Shown here one piece after another: positions 7,527 to 16,039 of a DNA stretch of 35,706 nucleotides. The stretch comes from JAZDMK01 sp043800975 (lineage in GTDB: Bacteria > Bacteroidota > Bacteroidia > Bacteroidales > JAHJDW01). Numbering within the stretch: the stretch's first letter is position 1; the number at the start of each line of letters is the position of its first letter. The notes under the pieces were generated by a model. That model did no database searches and was not told where the DNA came from. It saw only the letters and a program-made list of their open reading frames with translations. The stretch is from assembly GCA_043800975.1 (NCBI GenBank), contig JAZDMK010000264.1:1-35706 (forward strand), written 5' to 3'. The translations under genes were made by a program, and so were the position numbers.

Positions 7527-8636
7527 TTATTTTTGAATAACAATCTTTTCAGATGCAACAACATTGTTGCTCTCTGTCATTCGAATGAAATAAATTCCCG
7601 CTGCCAGATTTCCACAATCCAGTGTTACTTCCTGCCCGTTCAGATTACTTTGTATCATCACTTCCTGACCAAAAGAATTATAGATACTAAGATTTGCATT
7701 ACGGAATTCCTTGGATGTAACTACAGATAATACGGATGAAACAGGATTCGGATAAAAACGAATGTCAGAATTATCATTCTGTTCACTCATTCCGATTGTG
7801 CAGGTGAAAGTACAGTAAGTGATCGTTCCGGCAATTGTTCCTGTATTCAGATCAATGTTTCCGCCTGTCTGATCACAGAAATCAAAAGTGCCGGTCATAG
7901 CGCCCGAGTTCCAGGTATTGTTGTGAATACAAAATCTTCCCGATCCGTTAATTTGGTTATCGTTGTGCCAGTCGTTGGCTACATTGACAATGCCGTTGTT
8001 GGTAAAAATGGCCGGACTTGCCAGTGTATCTGCATTAAAAAAATCATTTGTTAAATCAATTGTTCCGGTATTGGTGTTTGTAAAGCTTTTGGAATTGGTA
8101 AAATCATTGGCCGATATACTCCCTGCATTACTTACGGTTTCAATATTCAGAAAATTGATTGAAAAAATACTTCCGTTATTAGTAATGTTTCCAGCTGTGT
8201 TATTCATAAATTGATCTGCATGGATGATTCCGTTATTACCATTTGTTAATGTAGCTGCGTTAAGCAAGCTGTCAATCTGAAAGGTTCCGTTGTTGATTAC
8301 CGTTCCCGACATCAGCGGCACACGGGGAATATTAAGCGTTCCGTTTACGGTAAGGGATGCTGAGCCGCTTGGATAATTCAAGGCAAAGCCACGCATCGGA
8401 TTTGTACTGTTCAGCGAGCCTGATGAACCAATGGTGATTGATCCCGAACTGTGACTGTAATCCATATCCAGTGTAACAGCATGATTGATGACAACCGTTC
8501 CCGATCCCATCGGAGGGGCGCCACCCCATGTGGTTGGTGATGACCAGTTGCCTGCAACAACCGTAGTTTGTGCCTGTATATTGTGGCACATCAGAAAAGC
8601 GAAAAGACATGCAAAAAGGTAAATTGTTTTTTTCAT
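7527..8636 (-). CDS. Secreted Asn/Gly-rich repeat protein with T9SS type A sorting domain, 369 aa
   Basis: The start is set at the ATG at 8636 because it opens a clear Sec signal peptide (MKKTIYLFACLFAFLMC, ending near QAQ). The upstream extension to 8789 is unlike protein and runs into repeat sequence. The mature part begins with WSSPTTWGGAPP and continues in short repeats of the kind xITNNGxI, alternating T/N/G with hydrophobics (about 60-270), as in beta-helix surface proteins. The last 80 residues hold RFYPNPVSS and LAAGIYFIRM, the standard type A C-terminal sorting signal, ending KIVIQK. It is expected on the cell surface or secreted through the outer membrane. It may be an adhesin or matrix component; its ligand is unknown. 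It stands alone, with terminators on both sides. Confidence 0.9.
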   Translation of the reverse strand: MKKTIYLFACLFAFLMCHNIQAQTTVVAGNWSSPTTWGGAPPMGSGTVVINHAVTLDMDYSHSSGSITIGSSGSLNSTNPMRGFALNYPSGSASLTVNGTLNIPRVPLMSGTVINNGTFQIDSLLNAATLTNGNNGIIHADQFMNNTAGNITNNGSIFSINFLNIETVSNAGSISANDFTNSKSFTNTNTGTIDLTNDFFNADTLASPAIFTNNGIVNVANDWHNDNQINGSGRFCIHNNTWNSGAMTGTFDFCDQTGGNIDLNTGTIAGTITYCTFTCTIGMSEQNDNSDIRFYPNPVSSVLSVVTSKEFRNANLSIYNSFGQEVMIQSNLNGQEVTLDCGNLAAGIYFIRMTESNNVVASEKIVIQK

Positions 8637-8728
8637 AGAAATGTTTTTAATGTTTATCGTGCAAGAAAAATGAAATATTGAATGCAAGTTAATATATTTT
8701 TTTGTTAACGGAATATGGGTTATTCCAC

Positions 8729-8769
8729 AAAGACCGAAAAGCATAGCTACTGCATGCTTTCCGGTCTTT
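8729..8769. repeat. Imperfect 16-bp inverted repeat (GGTCTTTGGTCTTCTG family)
   Basis: The arms 8729-8744 and 8754-8769 (AAAGACCGAAAAGCAT and its near complement) match with one mismatch around a 9-nt loop. The right arm continues into GGTCTTTGGTCTTCTGAC, which resembles the core of the repeat cluster at 6734-7335. It lies between the terminator of the lipoprotein gene and the start of the T9SS gene and may be a further member of that family. Confidence 0.6.
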
Positions 8770-8787
8770 GGTCTTCTGACTTCTGTC

Positions 8788-8815
8788 AAAAAGACCTCTA
8801 ACGTGAGGTCTTTTT
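8788..8815 (-). terminator. Rho-independent terminator of the lipoprotein gene
   Basis: An 11-bp perfect stem (AAAAAGACCTC at 8788-8798 paired with 8805-8815) with a 6-nt loop lies directly after the stop codon of the 8817-9680 gene. On the minus strand it is followed by the T run of the stem itself. Confidence 0.85.
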
Positions 8816-8816
8816 T

Positions 8817-9680
8817 TTAGTTCATCACAAGGTTATAGGTATATCCATTTACCGTTACTGTTGCCTGGTTGTCGCAGTTTCCTCCTCCAAAATCAACAGT
8901 ATAAGTATCTGCTCCCTGTGGCGTTAGTTCTATTGTTCCCTGTTCTACCCAGCGGCAGGCGTTGGCAAATTTCAAAGCGTTCGTGATAACCAGCGTATAA
9001 CTCAATCCGTTTTTATCTACTCCGTTCGATGATCCGGTTACAAGAAACACATCGTCCATTACATAAGGCCATCCTGTGTTTTCTCCTTCAATCCATTCAA
9101 TGGTGTGGTTGGCTTCCCAGGTGCTGAATGAACCGTCAGGGGCTGTAACTTTTCCGTTGGTAACCACATCGGTATATACGCGGTTGTGTGTTCCGTTTGT
9201 AGTGCCTATGTGTCCCTTGTTGGTTACGGTTTTTGTACCTTCCACTTTGTAATCATTCACATAATAATTGTCGGGATTGATTGTTACAACCGTCAGCGAA
9301 TCTTCCCATCTGCCAGTTAATACATATACAATTTTACCTCTTCTGTAATTCCCATCCTGTCCCAAACAATTGCTATTTCCGAAATCAACAGTTACTGTTT
9401 TGGGCCAAGTGGTATAATCAAACGGGCTGATCGTAACCGTTGCGCAACCGTTTGAATCCAGTTCCATGATTTTGCCGCCACACTGTCCGTACGATTTTGA
9501 AGTATTATCAACCTGTTTAAATACATCGTTCCATGCATTTTCAGCAATTGCGTTGTCTAAAGCAGCTCTCTGATCGGCTGGATTGTTGTTGTTTGTTTCG
9601 TCCTTTTTGCAGGAGAACATTGCCATGCCGGATACAATCATTAAGATTGCGAGTGTCCGGATAAAATTTGTTGTTTTCAT
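8817..9680 (-). CDS. Hypothetical lipoprotein, 287 aa
   Basis: A lipoprotein signal peptide is clear: a charged start, a hydrophobic core, and the lipobox MFSC with Cys24, followed by KKDE and an Asn-rich linker. The mature domain (about 40-287) is rich in beta strands, with aromatic and Thr/Val alternation (VTISPFDYTTWPKTVTVDFG), and has paired cysteines. The ending repeats the motif VDFGGGNCDNQ seen earlier as VDFGNSNCLGQDG, which suggests two related halves. I recognise no named function. It is expected to be anchored in the outer or inner membrane facing the periplasm or surface. It appears monocistronic, closed by its own terminator. No clear promoter consensus was found upstream. Confidence 0.85.
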   Translation of the reverse strand: MKTTNFIRTLAILMIVSGMAMFSCKKDETNNNNPADQRAALDNAIAENAWNDVFKQVDNTSKSYGQCGGKIMELDSNGCATVTISPFDYTTWPKTVTVDFGNSNCLGQDGNYRRGKIVYVLTGRWEDSLTVVTINPDNYYVNDYKVEGTKTVTNKGHIGTTNGTHNRVYTDVVTNGKVTAPDGSFSTWEANHTIEWIEGENTGWPYVMDDVFLVTGSSNGVDKNGLSYTLVITNALKFANACRWVEQGTIELTPQGADTYTVDFGGGNCDNQATVTVNGYTYNLVMN

Positions 9681-9826
9681 TTTTCTATTCTTTAAGGTTT
9701 GTAATCAGTTTTCATGGGTAATACACAACCAACAATTTTTACCCTGATAACAAAATGAAAAAAAATGAAAATATTTTGAAAAATGTTCGGTAACCCGCTC
9801 AGGTCGCGAATTATTTTTAAATAAAG

Positions 9827-9870
9827 AATTTGGTGAACTTTCGTGTTTTGGTGTTTTTGTGGCAAAAATT
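9827..9870. repeat. Dispersed intergenic repeat, copy 1 (TTGGTGAA ... GTGGCAAAAA)
   Basis: This AT-rich segment between the DUF4249 gene and the lipoprotein gene matches the complement of 31719-31760. The shared positions include TTGGTGAA at one end and GTGGCAAAAA at the other, with GTG and TTTGTG-like words between. It is non-coding. Confidence 0.55.
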
Positions 9871-9915
9871 GATTTAAACTCTTTTACTCACAAATAAATT
9901 TGAGAGAAAGAATGC

Positions 9916-10743
9916 TCAGGGCGTAACAATAAAAGAAAGTGTTTTTATAGCACAAACGCCAAAATAACCGGCTCCACCCTTGGGCCCCACATTCGTTGGA
10001 AGGTTTGAATGCACCGTATTGAATAAACCACCGTTCCAGGTTGTCTCACTCAATAGTGCCCGAATGTATTCCGTATATCCGGGAGAAAGCGAATAGCGAT
10101 TTTCAATTACCAATGTTCCTGCCGGAAATCCAATTCGATCCGAACGCGGAGCAAACACCTGCCCTGCATCCACCGTAGGAAGCGAATAATACATAATCCT
10201 TTGCGTACACGATGCGCTGTCTGCATTTTCATATCCCGCCACTGCCGACCAGTCGAGGATCACTTCGTAAATAGCAGCCTTTCCGGGCGTGTAAGGAAAG
10301 GTAACTCCGTTGATGTAATACAAGCTATCGCTCGTGTTTAATGTATAACCTAACGGAAGAAATGATTCTCCGGCAACCATGTAATCAGACGCCGTATATG
10401 AGATACTGCCGTCATTTACCAGCAGTGTATATGTTTTTCCAATTTGTGCATAAAAGGCATTTTGCGATTCATAGGTGCCCGCGCTTCCTGCTTTTTCTAT
10501 AAATGTGTAAACAGAATCTCCATCCGTCACACTTACTGTAGCTCCCGTCACGGGAGGAGGAGCGTCGTTCAGTCCGGTGTACGAATAACTCAGCTCTATG
10601 ATTTGATTTTTATATTCATCCGTAATCTTTGCATCAACAATAAGCAACTTCAGATCTTCTGTCTGCAATGCCCATTCCGTTTTCTTTTCGCAGGAAGCAA
10701 AAAGTAAAATGAAAAAGATACTATATAAAATTAATTTTTTCAT
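9916..10743 (-). CDS. DUF4249 family lipoprotein, 275 aa
   Basis: A lipoprotein signal with lipobox FASC (Cys18) is followed by a beta-rich mature domain of DUF4249 type: LLIVDAKITDEYKNQ near residues 33-47, then PPPVTGATVSVTDGDS. DUF4249 proteins are Bacteroidota outer-membrane lipoproteins usually encoded next to a TonB-dependent receptor. They are thought to assist it somewhat as SusD does, though no biochemical role is settled. Here the ATG overlaps the receptor's stop by 4 nt (ATGA), so the two are coupled. It is somewhat short for the family, which often exceeds 300 residues, yet the frame looks complete. The substrate of the pair is unknown. Confidence 0.85.
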   Translation of the reverse strand: MKKLILYSIFFILLFASCEKKTEWALQTEDLKLLIVDAKITDEYKNQIIELSYSYTGLNDAPPPVTGATVSVTDGDSVYTFIEKAGSAGTYESQNAFYAQIGKTYTLLVNDGSISYTASDYMVAGESFLPLGYTLNTSDSLYYINGVTFPYTPGKAAIYEVILDWSAVAGYENADSASCTQRIMYYSLPTVDAGQVFAPRSDRIGFPAGTLVIENRYSLSPGYTEYIRALLSETTWNGGLFNTVHSNLPTNVGPKGGAGYFGVCAIKTLSFIVTP

Positions 10744-13418
10744 CGGAATTTAAAGATGTAAGAAATTGAGGGAACCATACCGGATACAGAAAGTGAAGAG
10801 GCAACCTGCGTGTAATTTCCGTTCAGATCCGAAGGAATTACAAACTGTCCGTTGTCGTTAATCATCTTATTAAAGTTGATACAGAATGGATTTTTTCTCC
10901 CGTATACATTATAGATATTAAGCAACAGTGAATGACGATAATTGTTTTCTTTTTTATTCAGCTTAAACGTAATTGAAAAATCGAGACGATGATACACCGG
11001 AAGTCTGTCATTATTCTTTTCACCAAACACAGGAACCGTATAACCATCATACGTAAAGAAACTGACCGGCGTTGAGATAGGCGAGCCCGACTGCAATATC
11101 CAGGTGGAAGCAAAGGTCCAGCGCTTACCAGCTTTCAGCGAAAGATAAATATTTACATCGTGCGGTCTGTCAAAAGCTGCAGGGAATTCAATATTTTGAT
11201 TAACATCTTTAATTGTACGCAACGTCTGGCAATAAGTATAGGCAATCCATCCTGTCAGTTTGCCTTCCGTTTTGCGAAGCATTACTTCTGTTCCGTATGC
11301 TTTTCCTTTTCCAAAACGCAGCTCTCCTTCAAGAAGCGGGTTCAGTAGAAGGTTTGCGTGATCTTCATAATCGATCTGATTTCCCAGGTGCTTATAAAAA
11401 ACTTCTGCCGTCAGCATTATTTTTTTCTTTTCAAAAGCATGAAAAAATCCGGCACTGATTTGATCAGCTGTTTGCGGATGTATGTTAGGCCCACAGGGAA
11501 CCCATACTTCCATCGAAGTAAACGGACCTGCCGAGTTCGATAATACTTGAATGAACTGAACCGTACGGTTATAACTTAGCTTAAAAGAATTGTTTTTACT
11601 TGTGCTATAACGCAGTGCCAATCTAGGTTCCGGACGCAGATAACTTTTATACCGATCGCTTCTGTCAGAAGAAAGAATAGTGTCCGATACAAAATAATTC
11701 TGGTCAAACACATAGGTTGTTGAGGGTCCATAATCACTCCACAAGGGAAGACGAAGTCCATAATCCACTACCAGACGCTTGTTTGCTTTGTACTCATTGG
11801 CAAGATAAAAAACAATTTCTCCTGAATTGTATTTTGAAATTTCAGGAACATATTGCTGCTGATATTCATCCGATAAAGTTACATTTCCCGGATTAAAGCG
11901 GTGCGATCCCAACTCTATGCCGCAAGTGACGAGATTACTAGAGTTGGGATAATACGTGATATCGGTTTTAATACACGTATTGTTGATAGAAGAACTCCAG
12001 TAATTACCTTCTGCTTTATCCAGATAAAGGGTATAATTATAGCTGCTTGAATAGAGCGTGGTATTTGTGAAAAGATTATTTTCTATTACATAATTCCAGC
12101 GAAAAGTACCTAACAAATTTCCCCACCAGATGCCGAAACGCTCTGCCTCAGCAAAGGGTTTGCGGACTACATCATCGCGTCCACCATAAATTGTAAGAAA
12201 AAAACGGTGTTGGTCATTTGCCTTGTAATTCAACTTCAGATTAAAATCATTGAAGGCGATGTTAAACTTGCTGTCATCGGTTCTTCCCGTATTCAGCCAA
12301 TTAAGTTTTGAATTACGCGTAGAAAGAAAAAACGAACAGCGGTCTTTTTTAAAGGGGCCTTCAAATGTAAGTCCGGATGTAAACAAACCAATATTGCCTC
12401 CCATTCCGAACTCTTTCATATTCCCGTCTTTCATGCGAATGTCGATCACCGATGAAAGTCTTCCGCCATATTTTGCAGGCACATCTCCCTTATACACCTC
12501 TACATCTTTGATTGCATCCGGAGCAAGAGCAGTAAAGAATCCGAACAGATGAGCCGGATTGTAAATCGGGGCATCATCTACCAGAATCAGGTTCTGGTCG
12601 CTGTTTCCGCCCCGCACATAAAACAAAGCAGAACCGTCGCCATAACTTTTAACACCCGGAACCGACTGCAGCGACTTGATTACATCCACCTCACCCGCAA
12701 AGGCAGGCATGCGCTCCAGCGTAGATGGAAGTAGTTTCATACGATCGGGATGCAGCGCGGCGGCTTCAGGTTCGCTCGAACCAGCAATGATTTCAACGGT
12801 TTGTATTTCCAGTTTAATGGGCTCAGCTTCGAAAGAAATGGATTGATCCGAAATAAGATTAATGCTTGTTTCCGTTTGCTGGTATCCAATCATTGAAAAC
12901 GAAACACTGATATTTCCTTCGGGAATGCGTAAGGAATAAAAGCCAAAACTGTTTGTGAAAATGCCGTACTGAGTGCCTTTCACGTACACTGCAGCGCCGA
13001 TTAGTACTTCGCCGCTGGATTTGTCTTTTACATATCCACTTAATATGTGTGTTGTAATTTCTTTTGGTTTCTCAACCACCTCTGGATTACCGCTCTGTTT
13101 GCGGGGTTTCAGAACAACCTGCTTTTCTACAACAACAAACTCAAACCCATTTTCATTTCCAAGCTGGGTCAGAATTTCTTTCAGCGATTTGTTTTTTGCT
13201 TTGATGCTTACCTTTTTTGTAATCGGTATTTGTTGTGTACTGTAAGAAAAATCAATTCCTCCAGCAATACCTATTTTCTGTATCACTTCCCCCAGTGAAA
13301 CATTTTTTTCGTTTAATGAAATTTTCTTCTCCAGATTTTGCGAAAAAATATTCAGCGTTGATAAAATTAAAAACGCAAAAAGAAAAAAGGGGAGCAGTAT
13401 GTTTTTTACTCTTCGCAT
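10740..13418 (-). CDS. TonB-dependent outer-membrane receptor with STN signalling domain, 892 aa
   Basis: The domains in order are: signal peptide (1-27); STN/secretin-TonB short domain (about 33-104), the part that contacts FecR-type regulators; a carboxypeptidase-regulatory-like beta sandwich (about 124-200, GAAVYVKGTQYGIFTNSFGF); plug (about 225-335, SVPGVKSYGDGSALFYVRGG and ILVDDAPIYNPAHLFGFF); and a beta barrel to the terminal KFR. Together with the sigma and FecR genes just upstream it forms a FecIRA-like trans-envelope signalling unit in which the loaded receptor relieves the anti-sigma factor. The start overlaps the end of the FecR gene by 13 nt. No SusD partner is present; a DUF4249 lipoprotein takes its place. 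The substrate cannot be told from sequence. Confidence 0.95.
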   Translation of the reverse strand: MRRVKNILLPFFLFAFLILSTLNIFSQNLEKKISLNEKNVSLGEVIQKIGIAGGIDFSYSTQQIPITKKVSIKAKNKSLKEILTQLGNENGFEFVVVEKQVVLKPRKQSGNPEVVEKPKEITTHILSGYVKDKSSGEVLIGAAVYVKGTQYGIFTNSFGFYSLRIPEGNISVSFSMIGYQQTETSINLISDQSISFEAEPIKLEIQTVEIIAGSSEPEAAALHPDRMKLLPSTLERMPAFAGEVDVIKSLQSVPGVKSYGDGSALFYVRGGNSDQNLILVDDAPIYNPAHLFGFFTALAPDAIKDVEVYKGDVPAKYGGRLSSVIDIRMKDGNMKEFGMGGNIGLFTSGLTFEGPFKKDRCSFFLSTRNSKLNWLNTGRTDDSKFNIAFNDFNLKLNYKANDQHRFFLTIYGGRDDVVRKPFAEAERFGIWWGNLLGTFRWNYVIENNLFTNTTLYSSSYNYTLYLDKAEGNYWSSSINNTCIKTDITYYPNSSNLVTCGIELGSHRFNPGNVTLSDEYQQQYVPEISKYNSGEIVFYLANEYKANKRLVVDYGLRLPLWSDYGPSTTYVFDQNYFVSDTILSSDRSDRYKSYLRPEPRLALRYSTSKNNSFKLSYNRTVQFIQVLSNSAGPFTSMEVWVPCGPNIHPQTADQISAGFFHAFEKKKIMLTAEVFYKHLGNQIDYEDHANLLLNPLLEGELRFGKGKAYGTEVMLRKTEGKLTGWIAYTYCQTLRTIKDVNQNIEFPAAFDRPHDVNIYLSLKAGKRWTFASTWILQSGSPISTPVSFFTYDGYTVPVFGEKNNDRLPVYHRLDFSITFKLNKKENNYRHSLLLNIYNVYGRKNPFCINFNKMINDNGQFVIPSDLNGNYTQVASSLSVSGMVPSISYIFKFR

Positions 13419-14449
13419 CCTTTTCCGCTGATTTCAAATCCTTCGGATGTTTTTTTGTATTCCACGCCCAGCGTTTCTTTTAGCACATTTAATACAGCTT
13501 CAAGTTTCATATCTGTATTATAAGTACCGGTAATGCGGCAGTTCGAAAGATCCGGGTTTGTAAGTTTTATCTGCGTTCTGTAGATACGGGATAATGTGTA
13601 TGTAATCTTATCCAGCCGGTCGTTGCGAAAATCAATTTTACCCGTCTTCCACGATAAATAATTAATATCATCGTTCACTTTTTTCTCCAGTGGCTTCACA
13701 GTTGTGCTGATAATTGTCTTGTCACCTGCTTCAAGAATTATTCTTTCGGAAGGTTTGTCATTTTTATATACAGCCACTCTTCCGGTATTCACAACTACCA
13801 TTGCAGTATCGCCGTTCATTCCTGTGTTCACATAAAAAGAAGTGCCCAGTACTTCTACCGAAAAATTACCGGCAGAAATAATAAAAGGTTTTTCTTTATC
13901 GGGCTGCACCTGAAAATACGCTTCTCCCTGCAGACTTACTTTTCGATTCCCCCCGGTAAACTTTTCAGGATAGGTTAATGTGGAACCATTGTTCAATGTA
14001 ATGTGTGAGCCATCGGGAAGCTTTGCTTCTAAAGGTTTTTGAGATGCAGTCAGTTTGTGTTCGGCAATATTTTCACGGAACAAATACTGCCATGCAAAGA
14101 AGGAAGAAACGGCCAACACAAGAATAGCGGCTGCAATCCTGAAAATTTTTCGGAAGTGAATTTTTTGTTCTCTTTCCTCTTCTTCGGGATCATATAATGG
14201 AATTGTTTTAGGGCCAGACGGAGATTGCAATTTAACTTTCATCATTTCCCACTCCTGGTCAACATCCGTTTGTTCTTCCACACGGGTTTGTTGCAACAAC
14301 AACCAGGTCTGACGGTATTCTTCAAACACATGCAGGTTGTCGGGCGACTTCCGGACCCAGGCATCCAGCTCAGCCTGCTCCTTTTCTCTGGCTTCACCTG
14401 AGAAGTAGCGGGCTATGAGTTCCTGATAATATGTGTTTTCCTGTTCCAT
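13406..14449 (-). CDS. FecR-family anti-sigma factor, 347 aa
   Basis: A cytoplasmic N-terminal region (about 1-100) opens with YYQELIARYFSGEA, typical of Bacteroidota FecR proteins, and is followed by one transmembrane helix (about 103-121). The periplasmic FecR domain follows (about 130-235: LPDGSHITLNNGSTLTYPEK, then EAYFQV and VLGTSFYVN). The C-terminal DUF4974 domain runs from about 265 to 340 (DRLDKITYTLSRIYRTQI). It is expected to hold the neighbouring ECF sigma factor at the membrane and release it when the downstream receptor's STN domain signals. It lies 76 nt after the sigma gene and overlaps the receptor gene. Confidence 0.95.
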   Translation of the reverse strand: MEQENTYYQELIARYFSGEAREKEQAELDAWVRKSPDNLHVFEEYRQTWLLLQQTRVEEQTDVDQEWEMMKVKLQSPSGPKTIPLYDPEEEEREQKIHFRKIFRIAAAILVLAVSSFFAWQYLFRENIAEHKLTASQKPLEAKLPDGSHITLNNGSTLTYPEKFTGGNRKVSLQGEAYFQVQPDKEKPFIISAGNFSVEVLGTSFYVNTGMNGDTAMVVVNTGRVAVYKNDKPSERIILEAGDKTIISTTVKPLEKKVNDDINYLSWKTGKIDFRNDRLDKITYTLSRIYRTQIKLTNPDLSNCRITGTYNTDMKLEAVLNVLKETLGVEYKKTSEGFEISGKGCEE

Positions 14450-14525
14450 TTCGATGGTTATACACCTGATTTATGTTTTACCCTGATTCCTTTTAGATAT
14501 TTTTTTAAATTTATTTATTTCCTTT

Positions 14526-15047
14526 TTAATTTACCCAGAAACTATAACCTGCCGCGATAAGCAATAGCACCGTTCTGTAATCGGCCAGCTGAACACGCAT
14601 GTGGGCAAGCGCTTTCGACATTTGTGTTTCAACGGTTTTAATTGAAATGCCCAGTCTGTCGGCAATTTCCTGATACTTCAGGTTTTCGTTCCGGCTAAGC
14701 AGAAAAACCTCCCTGCATTTTTCGGGAAGTTCGTTTAATGCAGCCTGTATTTTTTCAGCCAGTTCATTTTCAACCATGCGATCCGCAGGTGATTTATCAC
14801 TGATTAGTAATAGGCCTTCCAGATCCAGCAGATTGCGGTTAAACTTTTTATTGTCGCGCAGATAATTCAGGCAGCGGTTGTGGACCGAAGTTGTAATGTA
14901 TGAATTCACCGAACGGTTTGGATCCATTCCATCGCGTTTCTCCCACATATTCAAAAAAGCTTCCTGCACGATCTCACGCGCTGTATCCATATCCTTGACA
15001 TACTTTAGTGCAAAATAACAAAGCCCTTTGAAATTGCTTTTAAACAA
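14526..15047 (-). CDS. ECF sigma-70 family RNA polymerase sigma factor, start uncertain
   Basis: Region 2 (LCYFALKYVKDMDTAREIVQ) and region 4 (about residues 105-155: LPEKCREVFLLSRNENLKYQ, then IADRLGISIKTVETQMSKAL) are typical of the Bacteroidota ECF expansion paired with FecR. The coordinates given begin at a TTG, but the frame continues upstream to a stop at 15118-15120 without any ATG. The upstream residues (IFDEPAFEALF) match the usual N-terminal helix of this family, so true translation probably starts earlier at a non-ATG codon such as the CTG at 15077. The protein ends with an unusual hydrophobic tail (TVLLLIAAGYSFWVN) after region 4. Target genes probably include its own operon. Confidence 0.93.
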   Translation of the reverse strand: MFKSNFKGLCYFALKYVKDMDTAREIVQEAFLNMWEKRDGMDPNRSVNSYITTSVHNRCLNYLRDNKKFNRNLLDLEGLLLISDKSPADRMVENELAEKIQAALNELPEKCREVFLLSRNENLKYQEIADRLGISIKTVETQMSKALAHMRVQLADYRTVLLLIAAGYSFWVN

Positions 15048-15125
15048 GGCTTCAAAGGCGGGTTCATCAAAAATCAGTGCGTTATGTTGTGACGTATCGG
15101 TCAGGTGAGTTTGGAATTAGACTCA

Positions 15126-15133
15126 CAAAAGTA
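15126..15133 (-). promoter_or_regulatory. Probable -7 element for the sigma-fecR-receptor operon
   Basis: The minus strand reads TACTTTTG, matching TAnnTTTG. The -33 region holds only TTTA at a long distance. Predicted transcription starts near 15121, leaving a leader of about 44-75 nt depending on the true start codon. Confidence 0.45.
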
Positions 15134-15207
15134 AGGAATTTTAAAAATGCCTGATAAATTATCTTTAATTTGAAATTATCGAAAGAGCCATCCCACATCT
15201 GGCAGGA

Positions 15208-15237
15208 TTTGTGCTATTTGGAAAATCCTTAACTTTG
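15208..15237 (+). promoter_or_regulatory. Promoter of the DUF4197 gene
   Basis: TTTG (15208-15211), 18 nt, then TAACTTTG (15230-15237): a good match to the Bacteroidota primary-sigma consensus. The ATG follows 14 nt after the -7 element, so the leader is very short. Confidence 0.7.
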
Positions 15238-15251
15238 AAAAAACATTACCC

Positions 15252-15986
15252 ATGAAAAAAATAATTTTTGCTGCTGTTGCATTTATGGCAGTATCGTTTT
15301 GTTCCGCCCAAAACACAAATGTAAATAACATCGTGAACGGTGCGAATAATCTTGTGAATGGAGCCGGTAATCTGGGTACACCCAGTAGCGATGAAGTGAT
15401 CAAGGGGTTGAAAGAAGCACTTACCATCGGAACGAACACCGGTGTTGGAATTGCGTCTAAAGCAGACGGCTTTTTTAAAAACCCGGCCATTAAAGTTCCC
15501 TTCCCACCCGAAGCCAAGGCAATGGAAACTAAGCTTCGTGCTATGGGCATGACAAAGCAAATCGACAAATTTGTTCTCACATTGAACCGCGCTGCGGAAA
15601 CAGCTTCCAAAGACGCGGGCCCCATCTTTGTAGCAGCGATTGCTGCCATGACCATCGGTGATGGAATGAACATTCTGAAAGGCGCAGATGATGCAGCCAC
15701 TCAATATCTGAGAAGTAAAACAAAAGCCGAATTGAAAGTAAAATTTCTGCCGATTGTTAAAGCAGCCATTACCAAAGTTGAACTTTTAAAATACTGGAAT
15801 CCGCTGGCAAATACCTATAACAAAATGCCCGGTGTACAAAAAGTAAATCCCGATTTGAACGATTACACAACCGAACGCACACTCGAAGGTTTATTCAAAC
15901 TGGTTGCTGTGGAAGAAGGAAAAATCAGAAAAGATCCTTTGTCACGCACCAGCGATTTATTGAAAAAAGTGTTTGGATATAAATAA
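15252..15986 (+). CDS. DUF4197 domain-containing exported protein, 244 aa
   Basis: A Sec signal peptide (MKKIIFAAVAFMAVSFCSAQ) is followed by a short Asn/Gly/Val linker with NNIVNGANNLVNGAGNL repeats. The rest is an all-alpha DUF4197 domain (about 48-244). Recognisable parts are SSDEVIKGLKEALTIGTNTG, then VPFPPEAKAMETKLRAMG, and the DAATQYLRSKT segment. The family is widespread in Gram-negative bacteria and has no assigned function; the protein should be periplasmic. The gene has its own promoter and a shared bidirectional terminator, so it is monocistronic. It is one of the few plus-strand genes here and converges on the S46 peptidase gene. Confidence 0.92.
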   Translation: MKKIIFAAVAFMAVSFCSAQNTNVNNIVNGANNLVNGAGNLGTPSSDEVIKGLKEALTIGTNTGVGIASKADGFFKNPAIKVPFPPEAKAMETKLRAMGMTKQIDKFVLTLNRAAETASKDAGPIFVAAIAAMTIGDGMNILKGADDAATQYLRSKTKAELKVKFLPIVKAAITKVELLKYWNPLANTYNKMPGVQKVNPDLNDYTTERTLEGLFKLVAVEEGKIRKDPLSRTSDLLKKVFGYK

Positions 15987-16007
15987 ACACCTTAAAAGAT
16001 AAAGCAA

Positions 16008-16035
16008 AAAAAAACCGGCAACTGCCGGTTTTTTT
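16008..16035. terminator. Bidirectional rho-independent terminator between converging genes
   Basis: A perfect 13-bp stem (A run plus CCGGCA on one side, TGCCGG plus T run on the other) with an AC loop lies 22 nt after the DUF4197 stop and 5 nt after the stop of the S46 peptidase gene on the other strand. It serves both. Confidence 0.9.
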
Positions 16036-16039
16036 ATTG

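Noticed and set aside
8353..8365. GGATGCTGAGCCG as another copy of the palindrome at 2137-2166
   Set aside because: Only the left half matches, with no complementary arm, and it lies in ordinary coding sequence; likely chance.
8637..8789. Upstream extension of the T9SS repeat protein by 51 residues
   Set aside because: It would place the signal peptide internally and translate the inverted repeat; the ATG at 8636 is the natural start.
15176..15704. Minus-strand frames of 174 and 152 residues
   Set aside because: They are antisense to the DUF4197 gene, which has a signal peptide, promoter and terminator.
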